Shown here in pieces: positions 53,323-61,286 of a stretch of 64,000 nt of DNA. The stretch comes from Streptomyces puniciscabiei (lineage in GTDB: Bacteria > Actinomycetota > Actinomycetes > Streptomycetales > Streptomycetaceae). The notes beneath the pieces were generated by a model. It was not told the origin of the DNA. It worked only from the letters and a program-made list of their open reading frames with translations, and searched no databases. Each line of letters begins with the position of its first letter. Position 1 is the first letter of the stretch. Made by a program: the position numbers and the translations under genes. The stretch lies in NCBI RefSeq assembly GCF_006715785.1, contig NZ_VFNX01000005.1, positions 124,001 to 188,000 on the forward strand. Direction: 5' to 3'.

Positions 53323-54189
53323 ATGAGCAGCACAGACGCCCCGAACGAACCCGTCATCACCTCCTACGCGAAGGCCCCGGCCCGCACCGTCCGCGCAGGC
53401 GGCGTCACCTACGCCTACCGCGAGCTGGGACCGAAGGGCGGCATCCCCGTCGTCTTCTTCGTCCACCTCGCCGCGACCCTGGACAACTGGGACCCCCGCA
53501 TCATCGACCCCATCGCGAAGGGACGTCACGTCATCGCCTTCGACAACCGCGGTGTCGGGGCGTCCACCGGCCAGGTGCCGGACAGTGTCGAGGCGATGGC
53601 CGACGACGCCTACACCTTCATCAGGGCCCTCGGGTTCGACAAGATCGACGTCTTCTCGTTCTCCCTCGGCGGCATGGTCGCCCAGGCCCTGGTGGTGAAG
53701 CACCCCGAGCTCGTCCGCAAGCTGGTCCTCACCGGCACCGGGCCCAAGGGCGGCAAGGACATGGACAAGGTCGCCAGAGTCACCTACTGGGACATCCTGC
53801 GTGCCACGTTGACCCGTTCGGACCCCAAGGAGTTCCTGTTCTTCAACCGCAATGCCACCGGCAAGCCCGCCGCACGCGCGTTCGTCAACCGGCTCAAGGA
53901 GCGCACCGTCGACCGCGACGCGGACATCAAGACCAAGGCGTTCCAGACGCAGCTGAAGGCGATCAAGAAGTGGGGGCGCTCCGCCCCCGACGACCTGTCG
54001 TCGATCACGCAGCCCACCCTGATCGCCAACGGCGACAACGACCGCATGGTGCCGTCGGTCCTGTCGGAGGACCTGCACCGGCGCATCAAGGGCAGTGAGC
54101 TGATCATCTACCCCGACTCCGGGCACGGCGGCATCTTCCAGTACCACGACCGGTTCGCCCCCGTGGCGGTCGAGTTCCTGGCCCGATGA
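53323..54189 (+). CDS. alpha/beta hydrolase (paralogue of 40353)
   Basis: 288 aa. VVFFVHLAATLDNWDPRIID, nucleophile elbow FSFSLGGM (about residues 108-115), acid in ANGDNDRM (about 233-240), His in DSGHGGIFQYHDRF (about 263-276). Same layout as the 40353 product, including the unusual HLA-x-x-LDNWDPR oxyanion block. AAGGAGAATC precedes the ATG. Second gene of the unit, 66 bp after the oxidoreductase. Confidence 0.9.
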   Translation: MSSTDAPNEPVITSYAKAPARTVRAGGVTYAYRELGPKGGIPVVFFVHLAATLDNWDPRIIDPIAKGRHVIAFDNRGVGASTGQVPDSVEAMADDAYTFIRALGFDKIDVFSFSLGGMVAQALVVKHPELVRKLVLTGTGPKGGKDMDKVARVTYWDILRATLTRSDPKEFLFFNRNATGKPAARAFVNRLKERTVDRDADIKTKAFQTQLKAIKKWGRSAPDDLSSITQPTLIANGDNDRMVPSVLSEDLHRRIKGSELIIYPDSGHGGIFQYHDRFAPVAVEFLAR

Positions 54190-54219
54190 CCGCCATCTGG
54201 CCAGGAAAAGGGCAACATC

Positions 54220-55026
54220 ATGAGCACGTCGCCGGTCGCCGCGCCCCCGGAAGTGAAGAAGCCTCTCACCTCCTCGATCCTGCTGTGGGTGCGCACCGAC
54301 CAGCCCCGCCAGACCGGCATGGACCACTGGAAGGGCCCGCACTCAGGGATCATCTCCGCCACCCCGGGGCTGGAGGAGTACCGGCAGATCCACCTCGCCG
54401 AGCAGAACACGGGCCTGTGGCCGGCCATCGACGGGGTCCAGACCGCGATCCCCGCCGACCGGAAGATCGACGGCGTCGCGGAAGTCACCTTCCAATCGGC
54501 GCTTGCACCCCTGAAAGGGCGCAAGCAGAAGAAGCTGGCCTACGCCGACGAGATCAACGTGTTCCGCCGCACCCTGCTCTACGCCGGCCCGCCGAACTCC
54601 TCCCGGTGGTACGACGTCGCGGGCCCCGGAGAGACGGTCGGTGCCCGCGCGCTGATCTACCTGCGCCGCAGGGACGGGGTCGGCGCCGGCGCCTTGCGGA
54701 AGTTCGTCAACGAGGAGCTCGCCCCCGCGCTCGCCGGCACCGGAGTGCTGAAGGAACTGCGCACGCAGACGTTCCTGCCCTGGACGAAAAAGCTCTGGGA
54801 CACCCCGGACGTCGCCCACGACAACCCCCACGACCAGCGCTTCCACGCCTCGGTCAGCCTCGGGTTCACCGACACCGCGGCACGGGACGCCTTCTTCAGC
54901 GGCAACGCGATCGAGGACCTGTCCGACCGGCTGGCACCGCAGGTCTCCGCGATCCACGCCTACGACGTCGCCGCCGCCCTCACCTACGTCAAGAACGGCG
55001 AGATCCTCCCGCACTACCAGGAGTGA
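54220..55026 (+). CDS. EthD-like dimeric alpha-beta barrel protein
   Basis: 268 aa. Two ferredoxin-like halves seem present: SSILLWVRTDQPRQTGMDHW and KGPHSGIISATPGLEEYRQI at the N-terminus, then ARALIYLRRRDGVGAGALRK and HASVSLGFTDTAARDAFFSG (about residues 208-227) near the C-terminus. This fits EthD/Dabb-type proteins that act as small monooxygenases, lyases or isomerases. Exact activity unknown. 30 bp after the hydrolase, so co-transcribed. Confidence 0.55.
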   Translation: MSTSPVAAPPEVKKPLTSSILLWVRTDQPRQTGMDHWKGPHSGIISATPGLEEYRQIHLAEQNTGLWPAIDGVQTAIPADRKIDGVAEVTFQSALAPLKGRKQKKLAYADEINVFRRTLLYAGPPNSSRWYDVAGPGETVGARALIYLRRRDGVGAGALRKFVNEELAPALAGTGVLKELRTQTFLPWTKKLWDTPDVAHDNPHDQRFHASVSLGFTDTAARDAFFSGNAIEDLSDRLAPQVSAIHAYDVAAALTYVKNGEILPHYQE

Positions 55027-55145
55027 GCAGCGCAGACGGGAAACGGGACCGCCGGATCTGCTCGGCACATCCATCCGCCCCGGCTTCCTTGCCCTCCTCG
55101 CACCCCAATCGCCGTCTGATACCCACCACGCATCCGGAGCCAGCC

Positions 55146-55979
55146 ATGAGCGAGCAGCAGAGCACCATCCACTACGAGCGCACCTCACCGCAGATCGCGA
55201 AGATCACCTTCGCCAACCCGCCCGTCAACCTCATCGTCGGCGAGACCGTCCTGCGCCTCATCGAGATCGTCACCGAACTGGCCACTGACCCGGACATCCA
55301 GGTCGTGCTGTTCGACAGCGCCACCCCCGACTTCTTCTACAACCACTTCGACCTGGCCGCCGCTGCCGACTTCCCCGCCCCCGAGGACCCGGACGCGGTG
55401 CCGGCCTGGACGAATCTGGTCCTGGAACTCTCCAAAGCGCCGTACATCACGATCGCGGTCATCCGTGGACGCACCCGCGGCGGCGGGAACGAGCTCGCCC
55501 TCGCTCTCGATCTGCGCTACGCCAGTCGTGAGAAGGCGATCTTCGGACAGCCCGAGGTCGGCAGCGGACTGCTGCCCGGCGGTGGTGGCAGCGAACGCCT
55601 GCCCCGGGCCATCGGACGCGACCGCGCCCTGGAAGCCATCCTCACCAGCGACGACTACGACGCCGACACCGCCGAACGCTGGGGCTGGATCACCCGCGCC
55701 CTCCCCGACAGCGAACTCGACGCCTTCGTCGGCACCGTCGCCGCCCGACTCGCCTCCTTCGACCGCGCCTCACTCGCCTCGGCCAAAGCCCAGATCAACC
55801 GGGCAACCCTGCCCCCGGACGGGGACCTGGTCGCCGCGTACGGCGAGTTCGCCCACTCCCTCACGCTTCCCGGTTTCCTCACCCGGGCCGCAGGCACGCA
55901 GGCCGTCGTCGAACAGGCCGGCATCGACTTCGAGTACCGTCTCGGGCACTACATCGGCATCGCCAACCAGCAAAGCTGA
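55146..55979 (+). CDS. enoyl-CoA hydratase/isomerase-family protein
   Basis: 277 aa with GGAG 6 bp before the ATG. Crotonase fold: KITFANPPVNLI (about residues 19-30), DFFYNHFDLAAAADFP (about 61-76, in place of the usual AGGDL oxyanion segment), RGGGNELALALDLRYAS (about 113-129), FGQPEVGSGLLPGGGGSERL (about 135-154). Because the first oxyanion segment is atypical, the substrate may not be a normal acyl-CoA. Last gene of the four-gene unit, 119 bp after the EthD-like gene. Confidence 0.85.
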   Translation: MSEQQSTIHYERTSPQIAKITFANPPVNLIVGETVLRLIEIVTELATDPDIQVVLFDSATPDFFYNHFDLAAAADFPAPEDPDAVPAWTNLVLELSKAPYITIAVIRGRTRGGGNELALALDLRYASREKAIFGQPEVGSGLLPGGGGSERLPRAIGRDRALEAILTSDDYDADTAERWGWITRALPDSELDAFVGTVAARLASFDRASLASAKAQINRATLPPDGDLVAAYGEFAHSLTLPGFLTRAAGTQAVVEQAGIDFEYRLGHYIGIANQQS

Positions 55980-56231
55980 CACCCATCAGAAAGTGAGCAC
56001 GGATGCAGCGGATGCTGCGTCCGTCCTCATTTGCCGCGGGGCCCACCTGATTTCCGACGTCTTCGGCACGATGGTCGGATCGGGCTGCTGCCGGATCGAC
56101 CGCCGATGTCCTCCACCGCTCGATGGCCGCGACGGTGCACCGCTTCTGGACACTGGTCGGCCGACCGTTCGCACGCCATGGATCACTGGGTCCCCGACGT
56201 GAAGAGATCGCGTCGGGACCGAACAACAAGC

Positions 56232-56945
56232 TCAGGCTTCCGTGCTGTGCAGGTCCGGGTAAAGCGCCTCGACCGGGCCGCTCAGAGCCGCCTTGACCCC
56301 CTTGGTCAAGTCGTCGGCCAGGACCTCGTATTCTCCGGCCTCGACGGCGTCGTAGACGGTCGTCACCAGCTGTGTCGGCAGCATCTTGGGGCCGTCGGCG
56401 TGCGCGGCCATATCGGTGTCGACGTAGCCCATGTGCACCCCCGTCACGTGGACGCCCATGGGTGCGAACTCGATGCGCAGCGAGTTGGTGGCCGACCACA
56501 GTGCGGCCTTGGAGGCGCTGTAGGCGCCGCCGAAGGCATACCAGCTGGCAACGGAGTGCACGTCGATGAGGACTGACCCCTTGTTGGCGGCGAGGATCGG
56601 TGCGAAGGCGCGGGCGAGGAAGACCGGTCCGAAGAAGTTCGTCTCCATGTTCGCCCGGATGTCTGCCTCGGTGACGTCCAGCAGGCTCGCGCTCGGCGGG
56701 GTGGCGCCCGCGTTGTTGACGAGCACGGTGACATCCGCCGCGGCGGCCACGGCCGCGTCGATCGACGTGCGGTCGGTCACGTCAAGGGTCAGGGGGACGA
56801 TGCGGTCGTCGTCCCAGGCGCGGGGGGAGCGGGCGGTGGCGTAGACCTTGACGGCGCCGCGCGCCAGGGCGTCGTGGACGAAGTGGGTGCCGATACCGCC
56901 ATTGGCGCCGGTGACGAGGACGACTGCTCCATCGAGGGAGGGCAT
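56232..56945 (-). CDS. short-chain dehydrogenase/reductase
   Basis: 237 aa. TGANGGIGTHFV (about residues 12-23) binds the cofactor, NNAGATPP (about 80-87) is the structural Asn motif, and YSASKAAL (about 143-150) carries the catalytic Tyr and Lys. It starts at the ATG of MPSLDGAVV with AAGGAA upstream. Divergent from the TetR gene at 57113, 167 bp apart. Substrate unknown. Confidence 0.9.
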   Translation of the reverse strand: MPSLDGAVVLVTGANGGIGTHFVHDALARGAVKVYATARSPRAWDDDRIVPLTLDVTDRTSIDAAVAAAADVTVLVNNAGATPPSASLLDVTEADIRANMETNFFGPVFLARAFAPILAANKGSVLIDVHSVASWYAFGGAYSASKAALWSATNSLRIEFAPMGVHVTGVHMGYVDTDMAAHADGPKMLPTQLVTTVYDAVEAGEYEVLADDLTKGVKAALSGPVEALYPDLHSTEA

Positions 56946-57060
56946 GGGTTCCTTCTTTCCGAGGGGGATGTGAAGTACGTGGCTGCGCACGGATGGGGCA
57001 AGGACACATCGCCCCGCGATGGGAGAATGAGCGGAGCCACATTCGAGCCCACATGACATT

Positions 57061-57090
57061 GAGTACAATCATAACTGATTACAGTCAGAA
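57061..57090. promoter_or_regulatory. AT-rich operator-like region before the TetR at 57113
   Basis: GAGTACAATCATAACTGATT followed by ACAGTCAGAA. It includes the dyad CTGA-TTACAG-TCAG and aligns loosely with the region around the 52125 palindrome read on the minus strand (GAGTACACTCAACTATGAGT), as expected for paralogous TetR proteins. Confidence 0.45.
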
Positions 57091-57112
57091 TCTATTCCTG
57101 GAGGACACCGCC

Positions 57113-57700
57113 ATGCCTCTCGGACGGCGCGAGCGGAACAAGCAGGAGAAACTCGACCGCATTGTCGCTGCCGCCAGTGATCTGTTCGCCGAGCACGGCG
57201 TCGATGAGGTCACGACCCAGCAGATCGCGGACAAGGCCGACATCGGCACCGGGACCCTGTTCCTTTATGCCAAGACCAAGGGCGAACTCCTCCTCCTTGT
57301 CCAGAACGCCAAGTACGTCGAAGCACTTGAGCGGGGCCGGGCGGACGCCGAGACCGTCCCAGGCGTGCTGGACGCGGTGCTGGCGATCGTCCGGCCGATC
57401 GTCGAGTGCAACCGCGTCCAGATCGACAACGGACGCACCTACCTGCGAGAGATGGTCTTCGGTGACCCCGAGGAGCCCCGGCACGGCGCGGCACTCGCCA
57501 TCGTCGCGCAGACCGAGGAGGCCGTCGCCGCCGTGCTGCGCCGAGACGAGCGGGTCACCGAGGGCGACGCCGCGACGCTGGCACACATCGTGTCCGCCGT
57601 GATGTTCCTCAGCATGGCGGTGAGCGTGAACATCGCCTTGAGCGTGGAGGAGATCGTGCAGGACATCCGGGGGCAGGTCGAGGTCCTGCTGCCTCGCTGA
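57113..57700 (+). CDS. TetR-family regulator (MPxGRRERxKQ subgroup, copy 2)
   Basis: 195 aa, GGAGG ribosome binding site. Helix-turn-helix ASDLFAEHGVDEVTTQQIAD, then ADIGTGTLFLYAKTKGELL (about residues 21-59). The ligand domain keeps IDNGRTYLREMVFGDPEEPR, almost the same as in the 51480 protein. Divergent from the SDR at 56232 and likely its repressor. Confidence 0.92.
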   Translation: MPLGRRERNKQEKLDRIVAAASDLFAEHGVDEVTTQQIADKADIGTGTLFLYAKTKGELLLLVQNAKYVEALERGRADAETVPGVLDAVLAIVRPIVECNRVQIDNGRTYLREMVFGDPEEPRHGAALAIVAQTEEAVAAVLRRDERVTEGDAATLAHIVSAVMFLSMAVSVNIALSVEEIVQDIRGQVEVLLPR

Positions 57701-57754
57701 AGTGCGGCCCGGTCTCCGGCCCGGGTGACCATCCGGGCAGTCCTCGGTTGCGGT

Positions 57755-57862
57755 ATGGCCCGAATCCCCGAATGGCAGGTCATCCGGACGTTGCTGCCCA
57801 TACCGGTACGACTGGACGGCTGGGGCGGCCGGCCGGAGGGCTACCGCCACCGCGTGCTGCTG
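57755..57862 (+). pseudogene. N-terminal fragment of an IS5-family transposase
   Basis: EWQVIRTLLPIPVRLDGWGG followed by RPEGYRHR matches the first 40 residues of Streptomyces IS5-type transposases (usually WQVIRPLLP...GGRPEGYCHR). The DDE core is absent. The rest of the gap 57701-58046 shows nothing recognisable. Confidence 0.65.
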
Positions 57863-58046
57863 GGATTCCCGAGATTGCCCACCTGTACGGCGTCGGGTCA
57901 CACTCCCACCCCGCGCCTGGACCGCGTTGAAAATGGTCGCCCGAAAGGGCGGCGGGGTGGTGCTGCCGGTGTTAGTGCTGAGGTAATTGGGAGCTGGCCT
58001 CGTGCTGTTCAAGGTATTGGGCTGGGCTTGCGTCGGTCGGCTGCGG

Positions 58047-58655
58047 TCAGGTCTCCGGACTGCTTGCCGCCAGCTGGTCGCTGTTGACCTGTGCCAGTGA
58101 CGCGAGAATCTCCTTGCGGCAGACATCGAGGATCTCGTCCGCCAGCGGAGAGCCGTCCGGGCATGCCCGCGACAACATGATCGCGCCGACCGAATGGGCG
58201 AGCATGTCGATCACCATCATGCGGGCCGCGCGCTGGTCCGCATCTCCCGGTGTATCGCCTTGGGGCTGAAGGGCCGTCAGCAGGTTCTCGATCCCGGCTG
58301 CGAACTCTGTTCTGATGTCCGCCGGCTGACGTGCGGCGTCGCCGCCGAGGGCCGCGATGGTGCAGCCGTCGCTGCGCCCGTCGCGATGCTCCCGCGAGAC
58401 GTAGCGCTCGACGAACTCGGCGGGGTCCAGACCTTGTGCCCGTGCCACGGTCTGCGAGAGCCCGCTCGCGGACGCTTCGGCCATCAGGTCGGCCTTGGAG
58501 CGGAAGTGCTTGTAGAACCCGCCGTGGGTGAACCCGGCGGCCGCCATCAGCTCTGCCACACCGACACCGTCATAGCCGCGCTCACGGAACAGCCTGGAGG
58601 CTGTCGCGACGATGTGGGCACGGTTCTGCTCTGCCTGTGCCTTGGTGACCCGCAT
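58047..58655 (-). CDS. TetR-family regulator (distinct subgroup)
   Basis: 202 aa from the ATG of MRVTKAQAEQNRAHIV. Helix-turn-helix ASRLFRERGYDGVGVAELMA, then AGFTHGGFYKHFRSKADLM (about residues 17-55). The ligand domain has RYVSREHRDGRSDGCTIAAL, distantly like the VRYxKEHKQ subgroup. Divergent from the hydrolase at 58787; two palindromes lie between, so it probably represses both itself and that gene. Confidence 0.9.
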   Translation of the reverse strand: MRVTKAQAEQNRAHIVATASRLFRERGYDGVGVAELMAAAGFTHGGFYKHFRSKADLMAEASASGLSQTVARAQGLDPAEFVERYVSREHRDGRSDGCTIAALGGDAARQPADIRTEFAAGIENLLTALQPQGDTPGDADQRAARMMVIDMLAHSVGAIMLSRACPDGSPLADEILDVCRKEILASLAQVNSDQLAASSPET

Positions 58656-58703
58656 GTCCAGCCGTCCCTTCGTCGATCGGCGCTCGACGGTCCAGCATAC
58701 ATA

Positions 58704-58719
58704 GATGTCGATCGACATC
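58704..58719. promoter_or_regulatory. perfect 16-bp palindrome GATGTCGATCGACATC
   Basis: A perfect dyad 49 bp upstream of the TetR start, in the divergent region with the hydrolase. It shares the CGATCG centre with the ATTACGATCGTCAT site 20 bp away. Confidence 0.7.
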
Positions 58720-58738
58720 GAAGAGGTTGACTTTTTAG

Positions 58739-58752
58739 ATTACGATCGTCAT
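58739..58752. promoter_or_regulatory. operator-like ATTACGATCGTCAT before the alpha/beta hydrolase
   Basis: Matches the perfect palindrome at 45701 at 13 of 14 positions. It lies 35 bp upstream of the hydrolase ATG and is flanked by AT-rich CTTTTTAG, so it can overlap the promoter. Confidence 0.6.
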
Positions 58753-58786
58753 CGTATTGCTCACCCCCTCCAGAAAGGCTCAGGCC

Positions 58787-59626
58787 ATGAGTGACACGCA
58801 TGTGACCGCACCGACTCAGTACATCGAGGTTGACGGCGACCGGTTCGCCTACCGGCGCTGGGGCAAGCCCTCGGGCGTCCCGATCTTCCTGGTCCAGCAC
58901 TTCCGTGGAGGGATGGACAACTGGGACCCGCTGCTCACCGACGGCTTGGCGGAAGGCCGTGAGGTCGTCCTGTTCAACGGCCGCGGCGTCGCCTCGTCAT
59001 CGGGCACGCCCCGTAATCGGATCGAGGACATGGCCGACGACATCGCCGCGGTCATCCGGGCACTGGGGCTGGAGCAGGTCGACCTGCTCGGCTTCTCGCT
59101 CGGCGGTTTCCAGGCGCAGGAAGTCACGCTGCGCCACCCCCAGCTGGTGCGCAAGCTCCTCCTGCTCGGCACCGGCCTCCGAGGCGGGGACCCGACAAGT
59201 GACCCCCAGGTGCCTCAGTACGCCCTGAACCCGGTCCCCACCCTGGAGGACTTCCTCTTCCTGTTCTTCGGCCGCTCGGAAGCCGCGAAGCAAGCGGGCA
59301 AGGCCTTCTGGGAGCGCCGTCACCAGCGGGTCGACCAGGACCCGCCGAGCTCGCCCGCGGTCGCACAGGCGCAGTTCGAAGCGACTATGGCCTACGCGGA
59401 ACCGCTGCCGGGCGAGAACCCCTACGCCCACCTGAACGCGATCACCCAGCCGACGCTGGTCCTCAACGGCGAGAACGACGTGATGATCGCTTCGATCAAC
59501 TCCTGGCACCTCGCCCAGAACATCCCCAACGCTCAGCTGCTGATCTACCCCGATGCCGGGCATGGAGCGCAGTTCCAGTATCCCGAGCGGTTTCTGAAGC
59601 ACGCCATTCAGTTCCTCGACGAGTAA
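58787..59626 (+). CDS. alpha/beta hydrolase (paralogue, third copy)
   Basis: 279 aa. IFLVQHFRGGMDNWDPLLTD is the oxyanion region, FSLGGF (about residues 107-112) the nucleophile elbow, LNGENDVM (about 225-232) the acid and YPDAGHGAQFQYPERF (about 252-267) the His. Relative to the copies at 40353 and 53323, the cap region differs (VPTLEDFLFLFFGRSEAAKQ). Divergent from the TetR at 58047. Confidence 0.9.
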   Translation: MSDTHVTAPTQYIEVDGDRFAYRRWGKPSGVPIFLVQHFRGGMDNWDPLLTDGLAEGREVVLFNGRGVASSSGTPRNRIEDMADDIAAVIRALGLEQVDLLGFSLGGFQAQEVTLRHPQLVRKLLLLGTGLRGGDPTSDPQVPQYALNPVPTLEDFLFLFFGRSEAAKQAGKAFWERRHQRVDQDPPSSPAVAQAQFEATMAYAEPLPGENPYAHLNAITQPTLVLNGENDVMIASINSWHLAQNIPNAQLLIYPDAGHGAQFQYPERFLKHAIQFLDE

Positions 59627-59689
59627 CGCCTGCAAGGCTTCGGTGCAGTCGCTGACGCCTGGTCCGTGCGCGAGAATCCGGCAGGCCGG

Positions 59690-60000
59690 ACCCCGGCCGC
59701 CGGAGCGGCTGGCCGAGGTAGGCGCATCCTCCGTGAGCGAGGCGGGGTGCGCCGTCGCCCGGCTGCCCTGCCCGCTCCCACGGTGTCCACCGCCGCGACC
59801 CTCCGGCCGGGACGGCTGATACGTGCCGCACGGGCGTCGAAGACGTGGGCGCCGGCCGCGCCGTCGGTGACCACGACGAGGAGCGCCTGAGGTCCAGCCA
59901 CTGGGCGGCGATCCGCTCGATCGTGGTATCCGGGCAGAGCCACTCGACGCCCTCGCTGCTGGCCTTGACGACGTGGGCGACGCCGCTCCTTCCAGCGTGC
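59690..60000 (-). pseudogene. remnant of a PfkB-family carbohydrate kinase
   Basis: Frame 1 reads HVVKASSEGVEWLCPDTTIE, then RIAAQWL; after a frameshift frame 2 reads ALLVVVTDGAAGAHVFDARA, ISRPGRRVAAVDTVGAG and then degrades right at the usual GAGD active-site Asp. These are the conserved C-terminal blocks of fructokinase-like enzymes. The N-terminal half is not recognisable. Confidence 0.7.
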
Positions 60001-60780
60001 CCCGGGCCGGTCCGCTGGGCGAGTCGGCCCGGGGGCGGCGGGGATAGTCGCCGGACCGGTCCCTGAGGCTCCGCTCGCCGAGACGGGGTCGTACAGGGCC
60101 TGACCGCCGCCGCCGAACTGCCCGAGCTCGGTCATCAGCGCAACGCCTCTGGATCTCGTCCGCCGTCCAGGAGGTGATTCCTTGATCATCGGTAGTCGGC
60201 TGCGCGCCACGCCCGACGTCCTTTCGCACGCCAGGCGCCTGGGGGGTGTCGGATTCAGGAGGGCCCGGGCGGCGCGGGCCTGCTGCGGTTGGCAGTGGAA
60301 GAACGGTGCCGCCGCTGTGCAGTGCGCCGATTTCGAGAGCCGGCCGGCGGATGGCCTCCTCGTACAGAGCCAGAGTGCGCGCAGGTCGGTGTTCTCCTTC
60401 CGTGGCCGGCTCAGGTTGGCTTCCGTACGTACGTCGGATCCGGAGGGTTCCGTCGGCGTCGCAGGCCGGGCCGGCGCCGGGATGCGGGGCCGGAAGCGCA
60501 CGTCGACCAGGGCGGCGTAGTGCCGCGGCCGGCACTTGCCGCACCATCGTGCCGCCAGCCCCGTCCCGCCACGGCGACCACACCGAAGCCCGCGCGCTGA
60601 CGGATGGGATCGGCCCTGACGACGTCCTGCCCACAGGTAGAAGTCGTTGACCGTGGACACCTCCCGGTCCCAACTCGCCTTTCCGAACGAGGGCCACGCT
60701 CATCACGACGCCGCCGCCACTCGAACGCCGCTCGGTGGTCCATGGACGCGTCACGCCGGTCCCGCCTGCGTCGCGTGAAC
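60001..60780. other. stretch without a recognisable gene
   Basis: Long open frames occur on both strands but none has a domain signature. The flanks are remnants (PfkB kinase on the left, IS256 transposase on the right), so this is probably decayed DNA. No strong promoter or palindrome was seen. Confidence 0.4.
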
Positions 60781-60799
60781 CACAGGAAGGCCACGTATG

Positions 60800-60923
60800 T
60801 GCGCAGGTCCCGGGCATGAGCGTGTCGGCGAACGTTCAGCCCGTCGCGCGCAGCAGATCGGGACTCGGCGCGGCGAGGTTGTCCTCGGCGAGGGCGTGCG
60901 GGCGCACTGGCAGGTGCGGTCAT
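60800..60923 (-). pseudogene. N-terminal remnant of an IS256-family transposase
   Basis: MTAPASA, then after a frameshift PHALAEDNLAAPSPDLLRA, then a stop, then TFADTLMP. This corresponds to the IS256 start (AEDNL-APSPDLLRAMVKTFADTLMSAEAD), with ATGGTGAAGACG decayed to ACGGGCTGAACG. Nothing of the DDE core remains. Confidence 0.7.
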
Positions 60924-61114
60924 CGTGCTGACGTCCTTCGGGCTTCGACAACTCGAAGATCAGCCGATGGCCGTTCATCTATGCGGGCACCGACCCGATG
61001 CCGGAGCAAACCCCGGATCAGGTCGAACCCGTACACCACTTCCCTGGATGCAATCCAAGGCACTCGGGGCACGGGGCTCCGCAGACTGTTGCGGCCGCCG
61101 GCAGCCCTCGGATT

Positions 61115-61215
61115 CGGGGCCGGAGCAGAGGACGCCGTTGGACAACTCCCGTGTCCGTCATGAGCGTCGGGACACGCGAGCCGTCGATGGTGTTCCTCCC
61201 GACGCGGCGAGCGCC
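61115..61215 (-). pseudogene. remnant of a TetR helix-turn-helix of the VRYxKEHKQ subgroup
   Basis: TIDGSRVPTLMTDTGVVQRR resembles GIDGSGISTLMTDAGLTNGA of the genes at 41655 and 42532, and the DNA matches the recognition-helix coding region with one or two frameshifts. No ligand domain remains. The match is short, so confidence is moderate. Confidence 0.5.
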
Positions 61216-61286
61216 TCTCGCCCCTGCCGTCGCGTCGTCGGCCCCGCGTGATCATGCCAGGAGGATGCCGTGTGACCGGCCTGATC

